Shown here: in pieces, positions 1-5,536 of the stretch
Layout of the letters: each line of letters opens with the position of its first letter
How positions within the stretch are numbered: position 1 is the stretch's first letter
Source of the DNA: Planctomycetota bacterium
GTDB taxonomy: Bacteria; Planctomycetota; Planctomycetia; Pirellulales; Thermoguttaceae
Length of the DNA: 9,282 nt
Direction of reading: 5' to 3'
NCBI GenBank assembly: GCA_025356915.1
Contig: JANXQG010000076.1
Location: forward strand, 1 to 9,282
Translations under genes and position numbers: made by a program
The notes under the pieces: model-generated
The model's input: the letters and a program-made list of their open reading frames with translations, nothing else
What the model was told of the DNA's origin: nothing
Database searches by the model: none

Positions 1-48
1 GTGCGGGTTGATTCTTGGAAAAGGCCGGGAATTGCGGGACGAGCATGG

Positions 49-252
49 TCACGGACGACCAACCGTCAAGAGGCGGATGCAGACTGCCGGGGATTCTGCG
101 ATGATACGGGAAGCTTTGGATGAGACCACGCAGGTGGTGAAACTGGCCAACTCGCAACCCTGCTTCGGATCGTGCTCCGGCACCACCCGTTTGATATTTC
201 CGAGTACTTTCCGCACGTGCTCGATCATATCGTATTTTTCGTGAGTCAGCAC
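49..252 (-). CDS. hypothetical small ORF, 67 aa, possibly a gene fragment
   Basis: I do not recognise this protein. The reading frame starts at GTG (250-252) and ends at TGA (49-51). Its first 35 residues look protein-like: charged and helical, with a THEKYDMIEHVRKVLGN stretch. The second half is less convincing and has three cysteines (four in the whole ORF). A purine-rich AGGAAG lies 14 nt before the GTG, which is long for a ribosome-binding site. It sits directly downstream of tRNA-Lys on the same strand, beyond a hairpin. The overlapping plus-strand frame (8-244) competes with it. It could be the start of a gene broken by a frameshift, since short ORFs beside tRNA genes are often remnants. 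Whether it is expressed cannot be told from sequence alone. Confidence 0.25.
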   Translation of the reverse strand: MLTHEKYDMIEHVRKVLGNIKRVVPEHDPKQGCELASFTTCVVSSKASRIIAESPAVCIRLLTVGRP

Positions 253-278
253 AGCCCGAACGAAGACTTCCTAAACGA

Positions 279-307
279 CGCAACCCCTTGAAAATCAAGG
301 GGTTGCG
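279..307 (-). terminator. perfect 12-bp hairpin after tRNA-Lys
   Basis: Arms 279-290 (CGCAACCCCTTG) and 296-307 are perfectly complementary around a 5-nt loop. The hairpin starts 4 nt beyond the 3' end of the tRNA on the minus strand, where a terminator or an RNA-processing stop is expected. The T-tract is poor: the minus strand continues TCGTTTAG. Intrinsic termination is therefore likely but not textbook. Confidence 0.55.
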
Positions 308-311
308 CGAG

Positions 312-384
<73 letters not shown>

Positions 385-428
385 TAAAGTGTTTTTCCGT
401 AAGGCTTTATTGACTTTATTTTGACTGG

Positions 429-578
429 GTGAAATTATCCTTGATACCGATCCATCCCATTCTTGCCGATCTTAACAACGATTTCCCTACTCAATGGAAG
501 CCACCAGCTTCTAAGCCTACCAAAAAACCAGCGGCTGACAAGCCCGCCAAGGAGAACTGCAAAGTCCTACTTTGGTAA
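429..578 (+). pseudogene. doubtful 49-aa frame, possible C-terminal relic
   Basis: A frame open from 414, with a GTG at 429, encodes a Pro/Lys/Ala-rich tail (KPPASKPTKKPAADKPAKE) that resembles the C-terminus of a larger protein. Its last residues and stop (576-578) lie in or just beyond the 17-bp repeat at 551-567, which matches the end of the MITE-like element further right. No ribosome-binding site precedes the GTG. One reading is the tail of a decayed gene ending in inserted sequence. Chance is the main alternative. Confidence 0.15.
551..567 (+). repeat. orphan copy of the MITE terminal repeat
   Basis: GGAGAACTGCAAAGTCC is identical over 17 bp to 1069-1085, the left terminal inverted repeat of the element at 1067-1188. 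The two bases before it (AA rather than CA) and everything after it differ, so this is a solo end and not a full element. A more diverged relative (13 of 17 bases) occurs at 1234-1250. Confidence 0.7.
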
Positions 579-646
579 GTGGGACAACTGGCAAGATGCG
601 GCGAAAGTGTTTACTATTGTCGAGCGGATGCCATTCCGGCAAGGTC

Positions 647-835
647 TTAATCCACTTCAATCGCGGCCTGCGGGCACTGGTCAGCAGCATCCTTGCAGGC
701 TGCCTGTAGTTCTTCAGGAACCTGGTCTATTTTGGTGTGGGCCTTATCGTCGGTTCCCATCTCAAAGACCGCAGGAGCCACGTCAGGACAAATTCCGCAA
801 CCAATGCAAATATCTGGGTCGACTCGCACTTTCAT
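647..835 (-). CDS. single-cluster 4Fe-4S ferredoxin
   Basis: The 62-residue soluble electron carrier has the CxxCxxC motif at C10, C13 and C16 and a distal CP at C54-P55, together the four ligands of one [4Fe-4S] cluster. Length and spacing fit the monocluster ferredoxins of the Thermotoga/Pyrococcus/Desulfovibrio type. The protein is very acidic, as usual. C47 is an extra cysteine. In relatives it often forms a disulfide with a cysteine four or five residues after the third ligand, but here that region reads PDVAP with no partner. The start ATG (833-835) has a strong ribosome-binding site, GAGGAG, 9 nt upstream. The gene stands alone, so its redox partners cannot be read from context. An inverted repeat lies in its likely leader. 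Confidence 0.92.
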   Translation of the reverse strand: MKVRVDPDICIGCGICPDVAPAVFEMGTDDKAHTKIDQVPEELQAACKDAADQCPQAAIEVD

Positions 836-862
836 CGCCTAGTTCTCCTCTGAATTGATAGG

Positions 863-942
863 CTCTTCCGGTTTTATTAGGTGCGAACGCCGCAAAAACG
901 GCTGCTGGAGTCCCGTCCATTTTGCACCTAAAACCGGAAGAG
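863..942 (-). repeat. 19-bp inverted repeat in the ferredoxin upstream region
   Basis: CTCTTCCGGTTTTATTAGGTGC (863-884) is complementary to 924-942, giving 19 pairs with a 3-nt bulge (ATT/TTA) in the 863-884 arm. The 39-nt loop contains a small GCCG/CGGC hairpin (889-902). On the minus strand it lies between a TATAAA (947-952), a possible -10 box, and the ferredoxin ribosome-binding site, so it would fold in the 5' leader. It could be a regulatory leader structure, a protein-binding site or a second palindromic repeat element. I see no flanking target duplication. Confidence 0.65.
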
Positions 943-1058
943 ACAGTTTATATGAAGGGTCGTCTTTTTTCACCGCGCTAGCCACGGGATGATCGAGATT
1001 GCTGCGCACATAAATGTTCGCATCATAACAATCATATCGGTTTTGCCATCTCGTGCCA

Positions 1059-1066
1059 CCCTAATT
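1059..1066 (+). repeat. left copy of 8-bp target-site duplication CCCTAATT
   Basis: CCCTAATT directly abuts the left end of the palindromic element and is repeated exactly at the right end (1189-1196). An exact 8-bp match placed precisely at both ends is unlikely by chance. Confidence 0.75.
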
Positions 1067-1188
1067 CAGGAGAACTGCAAAGTCCAACGCGAAGGGGTCA
1101 GGTTCATGTTTTCGGGTAAGGATCTCGGGTGAATTTCAGCCGTTCTCGCCGAAAAATGGACCGGACCCCGGACTTTGCAGTTCTTCTG
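1067..1188. mobile_element. 122-bp MITE-like palindromic element
   Basis: Terminal inverted repeats CAGGAGAACTGCAAAGTCC (1067-1085) and its complement (1170-1188) match at 18 of 19 positions. Inside, a second pair of arms (1094-1115 and 1149-1169) matches at 19 of 21 positions with one bulged base, so nearly the whole element can fold into one long hairpin. The element encodes nothing. CCCTAATT duplications abut both ends, which marks transposition by a DDE-type transposase acting in trans. Families that make 8-bp duplications include ISL3, ISAs1 and IS256, but I cannot assign one from the ends. The inner GGGGTCAGGTTCAT motif also recalls REP-type palindromes, but those do not make target duplications. 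Confidence 0.78.
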
Positions 1189-1196
1189 CCCTAATT
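1189..1196 (+). repeat. right copy of 8-bp target-site duplication CCCTAATT
   Basis: Identical to 1059-1066 and directly adjacent to the right terminal inverted repeat of the MITE-like element. Confidence 0.75.
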
Positions 1197-1389
1197 TTGA
1201 CGCATTTCCATGTCATAAATCCTAAAACTAGGTAGGAAAACCGCAAAGTTGTTTAGAGTCTCGGTTTTGGCAGGTTCCGACACCGCAATTTCCGCCTCTA
1301 GGCAGGGCTAGGATCGCTCCGTCGGCGACTTTCGTCAAGAAAGTATCCTATATTATTACGGAAGCGTTAGCTGAACGTGGTTGAAGAAA

Positions 1390-1396
1390 AGAGGAG
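1390..1396 (+). promoter_or_regulatory. ribosome-binding site that selects GTG 1405
   Basis: AGAGGAG lies 8 nt before GTG 1405. It is badly placed for the other in-frame starts: it lies downstream of TTG 1381 and 23 nt before ATG 1420. Confidence 0.65.
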
Positions 1397-1404
1397 TGCC
1401 AAAC

Positions 1405-2556
1405 GTGGGTGGTTCCTGCATGAATAACGGCGCAGTTAGCACCGAGTCGCAAATCGCGTTGATCGTGGACGGCGAATTTCGCGTGCGATCGCTCGTTTCC
1501 CACTGGCTCGCCAACGCGGGCTTCAAGTGCCTCCAGGCCGAGAACGCCACGGATGCCTGCAATTATCTATGCAACAGCCATGTGCATTTGGTCATCCTCG
1601 ACATCACATTGCCAGGCCGAGCTGGCACCGAGTTACTGGAAGATATTCTCGCCATCAGCCCCGACGTTGTGGTGCTAATGGTCGCCGCGGTACAGGAAAC
1701 TCGTGCAGCGATCAATGTTTTGCGACGTGGGGCTTCGGGTTATCTAGTCAAACCGGTCTCGCGGGAGCAGTTGCTTTTGCAAGCCGGCAAAGCGATCGCC
1801 CAGCGGAAGGTACTAATTGATCGCCGTCAATATACGGAGCGATTGGAGCAGCAGATTCTGCGACAGAGGGTGGTCATTCGCCAGGCCCACGAGGAGACGA
1901 TCCATCGGTTGGTGGCGGCCTCTTCGTGCCGCGATGTGGAGACGAGCATGCATATCCTCCGCACGGGATTGTTTGCCGAGCTGCTTGCCAGGGCGAAAGG
2001 GTGGTCATCGGCTGATGCCGAAACGATTCGCCTTGCCGCCCCCATGCACGATGTAGGCAAGATTGGCATTCCCGACGCGATTCTCCGCAAGCCATCGAAG
2101 CTGACGCGTGAAGAGTTCGAGATCATGAAGACGCACGCGACGATCGGAGCCACTATGCTGGAAGGGTCAATCGCGCCGATGCTACAGATGGCGCAGCAGA
2201 TCGCCTTGAGCCATCACGAGCGTTGGAACGGCGGTGGCTATCCTTGCGGGCTGGCCGGGCTCGCCATTCCCGAATCTGCTCGCATCATGGCCATCGTCGA
2301 TGTCTACGATTCGCTCACGCATGTCCGCGTTTACCGTCCTGCGATGTCCGAGAAGACGGCACTGGAGATCATGCGTCATGGCGAGGGCAAAGACTTTGAC
2401 CCGGCTCTGCTGGCCATCTTCTTCCAGAACCTGCCCATCATTCGCGGCATCTCGGCTCAGTATCCTGACGAGCCACGCGAGGGCATGGAGTTCGGCTTGA
2501 ACTGCCCTCCCCGCACGCTGGCTACATTGGCCGAACCAGCGACGATGGGAATCTAA
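1405..2556 (+). CDS. response regulator with HD-GYP c-di-GMP phosphodiesterase domain
   Basis: This 383-aa two-domain protein is predicted to hydrolyse cyclic di-GMP in the cytoplasm and so favour motile or planktonic behaviour. Residues about 16-130 form a receiver domain: phospho-acceptor D66 (VILDITLPG) and K116 (YLVKP) are present, but the acidic pair is VDGE (D22, G23, E24) and the usual Thr/Ser of strand 4 is A94. A coiled linker (about 133-170) leads to the HD-GYP domain (about 170-345). That domain keeps the expected metal and catalytic residues E179, H215-D216, K219, H244, H270-H271 and D299, with HHERWNGGGYP as the GYP motif, so it is likely active. The start is GTG 1405 because of its ribosome-binding site; ATG 1420 is an alternative. 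No histidine kinase is adjacent, so this is an orphan regulator here. Its 3' end converges with serA, 23 bp away. Confidence 0.95.
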   Translation: MGGSCMNNGAVSTESQIALIVDGEFRVRSLVSHWLANAGFKCLQAENATDACNYLCNSHVHLVILDITLPGRAGTELLEDILAISPDVVVLMVAAVQETRAAINVLRRGASGYLVKPVSREQLLLQAGKAIAQRKVLIDRRQYTERLEQQILRQRVVIRQAHEETIHRLVAASSCRDVETSMHILRTGLFAELLARAKGWSSADAETIRLAAPMHDVGKIGIPDAILRKPSKLTREEFEIMKTHATIGATMLEGSIAPMLQMAQQIALSHHERWNGGGYPCGLAGLAIPESARIMAIVDVYDSLTHVRVYRPAMSEKTALEIMRHGEGKDFDPALLAIFFQNLPIIRGISAQYPDEPREGMEFGLNCPPRTLATLAEPATMGI

Positions 2557-2579
2557 GTTCTAATTACCCTTCCTTCTGC

Positions 2580-4205
2580 TCACCCACCGAGCCACGATGG
2601 CAACTCACCGGCAGGTGGAAGTTTTACGGTCCAAGCCCGCGTGACTTGCGGCATGGCCAGTATGTCGGCCAGGGCCGCGGCCGGCGGGACCGAGTCGAGC
2701 GAGAGCACGCCGACGGCCTCGCCGCCCGGCTTGTTCGACGGACGACCGACGGCCATCTGGGCGATGTTCACCTGATGCCGGCCAAAGATATTGCCGACGC
2801 TGCCGATGACGCCTGGCATGTCGCGGTGGATAAAGATCATCAGGGTGCCGTCGAGGAAACTCTCCAGGCGGCATCCGTTTTTTTGCACCAGTCGCGGCAT
2901 GTTGTTTCCAAATAATGTGCCAGCAGCCGACGAGGTCTTCTCGTCGCTGACAACTTCCGCCGTAATCAGCGAGCTGAAGTCGCCGATGTCAGTCGACCGC
3001 TGCTCGACCAGTTCGATACCCCGTTCGCGGAGCAGAACCTCGGCGTTTACAATATTCACGCCCTGCACGGCATGTGCCAACAAACCGGCCGCAAAAGCCT
3101 GGGACAGTAGCCGTGTGTCTTTCTTCGCCACTTCACCTTTGTAGCTCATGCGGCAACTGGTCGGCGAGCGATGGTCGCCCTGGGCCAGGAGCAGCCCGAG
3201 CCGGTAAGCCACGTTCAGGTACCCACGGAGGCTCTCGAGGGTTTTGGGATCGAGCGGCGACATGTTCACGGACTGTTTGATTGCGCCCGTGGTGAAGAAG
3301 TCGATCAAAAGCTCGGCCGCCTCGACCGCCACATTGGTCTGGGCTTCTTCCGTGCTCGCCCCCAGGTGCGGAGTGCAGAGGACGTTGGGCATGCCGAACA
3401 AGGGGCTGTTGGTGCAAGGCTCTTCGCCATAAACGTCCAATGCCACGCCGCCGAGATGCCCGCTCTTCAGGCCCTCGACCAGGGCCGCCTCATCGTAGAT
3501 GCCACCGCGAGCGCAGTTGATCAGCCGCACCCCCTTCTTCATCACGAGGATTTCTTTCGTGCTAATGAGATTTTTGGTCTGCTCGTTCAGCGGCGTGTGG
3601 ACCGTGAGGATATCGACCAGCGGCAACAGTTCCTGCGGCGAACCCACCAACTGGACGCCCAACTCCTTGGCTCGAGCGGCCGAGACGAACGGGTCGTAGC
3701 CGATCACCCGCATCTCCATGGCCACGGCCCGGCTGGCCACCGCCTGGCCGATCCGCCCCAGGCCGACGATGCCCAGCGTCTTACCGGCCAATTGCGTACC
3801 CATGAACTTCTTGCGGTCCCAGCGGCCTTCGACCAGGCTCTGATGGGCGGGGGCGATGTTCCGCACCAAACCGTACATCAAGGCCAATGTTTGCTCGGCG
3901 GTCGAGATTGTATTGCCACCAGGCGTGTTCATCACCACGATGCCCTGCCGGGTAGCGGCCTTCGTGTCGATGTTATCAACGCCCACGCCCGCCCGGGCGA
4001 TCGCCTTGAGCCGATGATTTCCCTGGAGTGATTCGGCCGTGATTTTCACGCCGCTCCGGCAGATTGCGCCGTCGGATTCCGCCAGGGCCAATTTCAGGGC
4101 ATCGCCCTTCAGTCCCGTGCGGATTTCAACTTCAATATTGGCGGCCGATCGCAACAGATTCAGGCCGTCTTCGGAAAGGTCGTCCAAAACGATAATTTTC
4201 GCCAT
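2580..4205 (-). CDS. serA: D-3-phosphoglycerate dehydrogenase
   Basis: The 541-aa enzyme oxidises 3-phosphoglycerate to 3-phosphohydroxypyruvate with NAD+, the first step of phosphorylated serine biosynthesis. It has the long form of the family: a split substrate-binding domain, a Rossmann domain with GLGRIG (148-153) and D171 for the NAD ribose, an allosteric substrate-binding domain (about 320-450), and a C-terminal ACT domain (about 453-530, starting LMIFIHRDMPGVIGSVG). The ACT domain is usually the serine-feedback site. Catalytic residues visible are R233 (CARGG), E262 (EEP) and H280 (PHLGAST). The ATG has a good ribosome-binding site, AGGAG, 6-7 nt upstream. It lies downstream of the aminotransferase gene on the same strand, with a 131-bp gap that may hold its own promoter. 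All key residues are present and the length is normal. Confidence 0.97.
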   Translation of the reverse strand: MAKIIVLDDLSEDGLNLLRSAANIEVEIRTGLKGDALKLALAESDGAICRSGVKITAESLQGNHRLKAIARAGVGVDNIDTKAATRQGIVVMNTPGGNTISTAEQTLALMYGLVRNIAPAHQSLVEGRWDRKKFMGTQLAGKTLGIVGLGRIGQAVASRAVAMEMRVIGYDPFVSAARAKELGVQLVGSPQELLPLVDILTVHTPLNEQTKNLISTKEILVMKKGVRLINCARGGIYDEAALVEGLKSGHLGGVALDVYGEEPCTNSPLFGMPNVLCTPHLGASTEEAQTNVAVEAAELLIDFFTTGAIKQSVNMSPLDPKTLESLRGYLNVAYRLGLLLAQGDHRSPTSCRMSYKGEVAKKDTRLLSQAFAAGLLAHAVQGVNIVNAEVLLRERGIELVEQRSTDIGDFSSLITAEVVSDEKTSSAAGTLFGNNMPRLVQKNGCRLESFLDGTLMIFIHRDMPGVIGSVGNIFGRHQVNIAQMAVGRPSNKPGGEAVGVLSLDSVPPAAALADILAMPQVTRAWTVKLPPAGELPSWLGG

Positions 4206-4253
4206 GATTTGCTCCTAAAAATTCTGTTTCCTCGTCCTCGTGGAGAATCCAGT

Positions 4254-4283
4254 ATTCTAGCTTAAGTTTCCGCGAAACCGCAA
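4254..4283 (-). promoter_or_regulatory. candidate promoter for serA
   Basis: On the minus strand TTGCGG (4278-4283) and TAGAAT (4254-4259) are 18 bp apart, about 50 bp before the serA start. The -10 box is good (5 of 6) but the -35 box matches only 3 of 6. The -35 box lies inside the 19-bp repeat at 4267-4285. Confidence 0.35.
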
Positions 4284-4285
4284 GC
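4267..4285 (-). repeat. 19-bp intergenic repeat, copy upstream of serA
   Basis: Read on the minus strand, GCTTGCGGTTTCGCGGAAA is identical to 8036-8054 on the plus strand. It lies about 60 bp before the serA start and points toward that gene, as the other copy points toward the DUF1573 gene. Confidence 0.75.
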
Positions 4286-4336
4286 AGCCAGCACGAAATC
4301 CTTGTTCGCTCCACGCACCCTACAGTTTATGATAAT

Positions 4337-5488
4337 CTAGGCTAATCCCCAATCCCCCTTCCCCATCACCATCCCTGCCGCAGCCACCGCGGAGCCTAAA
4401 ACGACGTTTTTGCCCATCTCCAGCAGGACAAGCTCGATCGCCGCCAGACAGCCGAGAATATCGACCTCGTCCACGAGCCCCATTTGGGCAATACGAAAAA
4501 TCTTGCCCTTCAGTGGCCCCTGGCCTCCCCCCAATTTTATTCCAAACCGCTCTTCCAACCGCGTCAGGAATTTTTTGCCGTCAATTTCTTCCGGCAGGTA
4601 GACGGCCGAAACGCCTTCCGAAGGCCGCTTGGCTACGGGCTTCAGGCCCAACGCGGCGATGCCGGCGAGCATGGCCCGTGAAAGCAGCTTCGTGCGTACC
4701 CAAAGCGTCTCGATGCCCGTGTTGCGGACCAGTCGCAGGCTTTCGGCCAGGGCCTCGATCAGCGGGATGGCTGGCGTATAGGGGGTTTCGCCCGATTGAG
4801 CCGCCTTGCGGTAGGCCAGCAGATCGAAGTAGAAGGTGGGCCGGGTGATCGATTCTATTTGCCGCCACGCTCGAGAACTGACGGCCAGGAAGGCCAGTCC
4901 GGGCGGAGTCATCATCGCCTTCTGCGCGCCGACGACCAGCACGTCGATACCCCAAGCGTCGGTGCGACATTCCATCGCGCCGACGCCGCTGATGCCATCG
5001 ACGACCAGCAAAGCCGGGCTGTTCCGGACCACGCGACCAATCGCCTCGATATCATGGCCTACACCGGTACTCGTTTCCTGCAAGGTCGAGAAGACGGCCA
5101 CGACGTCAGGATGTTGTTTGAGCAATCGCTCGACCTCGGCCGCTTCAAACGCCTCGCCCCAAGGGAGTTCATACCGCACGATTTCGATGCCGAACCGTTC
5201 GGCGATCAGCCGCCATCGTTCGGCAAACTTGCCCGACTCCAGCACCAGTGCCTTGCCACTGCGGGGCACAAGGTTCACCATGGCCGCTTCCATGCCTCCC
5301 GTGCCGGAGCAGGAGAGGATGAGCACGTCGTTGGCGGTCTGGAGGGCATATTTCAGCCCTTCAAACACTTCGCTCATCGTGCTGCGGAACTCGGCCGTGC
5401 GATGATGGCGGACCTGCCGGGCCATGGCCAATAAGGCGGACTGCGGAACTTCAACGGGACCGGGAGTGAAGAGGCGTTTTTTGGGCAT
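4337..5488 (-). CDS. class V aminotransferase, likely phosphoserine/serine-family (alanine-glyoxylate type)
   Basis: This 383-aa PLP enzyme belongs to the alanine-glyoxylate/serine-pyruvate aminotransferase family. Visible landmarks are the N-terminal FTPGPVEVP, SGTGG (61-65) for the PLP phosphate, D164 (VVDGISG), the Schiff-base lysine K190 (VGAQKAMMTPPG) and R332 (FRIAQMG), which binds the substrate carboxylate. It lies directly upstream of serA. In Thermotoga and other lineages this pairing supplies the phosphohydroxypyruvate transamination of serine synthesis in place of classical SerC, and I infer the same here; glyoxylate or pyruvate use is also possible. The ATG has no Shine-Dalgarno sequence, and the region before it is pyrimidine-rich on the coding strand. 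The gene begins 48 bp after the transporter stop, so the two may be co-transcribed. Confidence 0.92.
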   Translation of the reverse strand: MPKKRLFTPGPVEVPQSALLAMARQVRHHRTAEFRSTMSEVFEGLKYALQTANDVLILSCSGTGGMEAAMVNLVPRSGKALVLESGKFAERWRLIAERFGIEIVRYELPWGEAFEAAEVERLLKQHPDVVAVFSTLQETSTGVGHDIEAIGRVVRNSPALLVVDGISGVGAMECRTDAWGIDVLVVGAQKAMMTPPGLAFLAVSSRAWRQIESITRPTFYFDLLAYRKAAQSGETPYTPAIPLIEALAESLRLVRNTGIETLWVRTKLLSRAMLAGIAALGLKPVAKRPSEGVSAVYLPEEIDGKKFLTRLEERFGIKLGGGQGPLKGKIFRIAQMGLVDEVDILGCLAAIELVLLEMGKNVVLGSAVAAAGMVMGKGDWGLA

Positions 5489-5522
5489 GGGCTGGGGAGG
5501 GGGCTGGGGATCTGAGATCTGA
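5489..5522. repeat. short direct repeats in the macB-aminotransferase gap
   Basis: GGGCTGGGGA occurs at 5489-5498 and 5501-5510, followed by GATCTGA twice in tandem (5509-5515, 5516-5522). These fill most of the 48-bp gap between the transporter stop and the aminotransferase start, where a ribosome-binding site would be expected but is absent. Confidence 0.6.
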
Positions 5523-5536
5523 GATTTCCTACTACT

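Larger units (their letters stand above)
836..1404. other. 569-bp non-coding stretch with two palindromic elements
   Basis: No credible gene is visible between the ferredoxin start and the HD-GYP gene. The stretch holds the ferredoxin leader with an inverted repeat (863-942), a MITE-like element with target duplication (1067-1188, flanks 1059-1196), and a diverged relative of the MITE end at 1234-1250. For the plus-strand gene, TATATT at 1349-1354 could be a -10 box, but no good -35 box accompanies it. The remaining 943-1058 is fairly AT-rich and shows nothing else I can name. Confidence 0.7.

Noticed and set aside
8..244. 78-aa plus-strand frame open to the window edge
   Set aside because: It has no recognisable features and a low-complexity tail; the minus-strand frame is somewhat more protein-like, though neither is secure.
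463..858. 131-aa plus-strand frame
   Set aside because: It runs antisense through the ferredoxin gene, which has clear cluster motifs and a strong ribosome-binding site; the plus frame shows no family features.
1094..1169. REP/RAYT-type palindrome
   Set aside because: The inner GGGGTCAGGT motif is suggestive, but the outer terminal repeats with an 8-bp target duplication point to a DDE-type MITE instead.
551..1186. Composite transposon carrying the ferredoxin gene between inverted ends at 551 and 1170
   Set aside because: The ends are in the right orientation, but the flanks (GCCCGCCAA and CCCTAATT) share no target duplication, while 1059-1066 and 1189-1196 match perfectly around the short element.
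1381..1404. TTG start at 1381 for the HD-GYP gene
   Set aside because: No ribosome-binding site precedes it, while AGAGGAG is ideally placed for GTG 1405 and the extra residues are not part of the receiver domain.
3171..4031. 286-aa plus-strand frame
   Set aside because: It is the antisense shadow of serA, whose conserved motifs fix the coding strand.
4796..5434. 212-aa plus-strand frame
   Set aside because: It is the antisense shadow of the class V aminotransferase, whose PLP motifs are on the minus strand.
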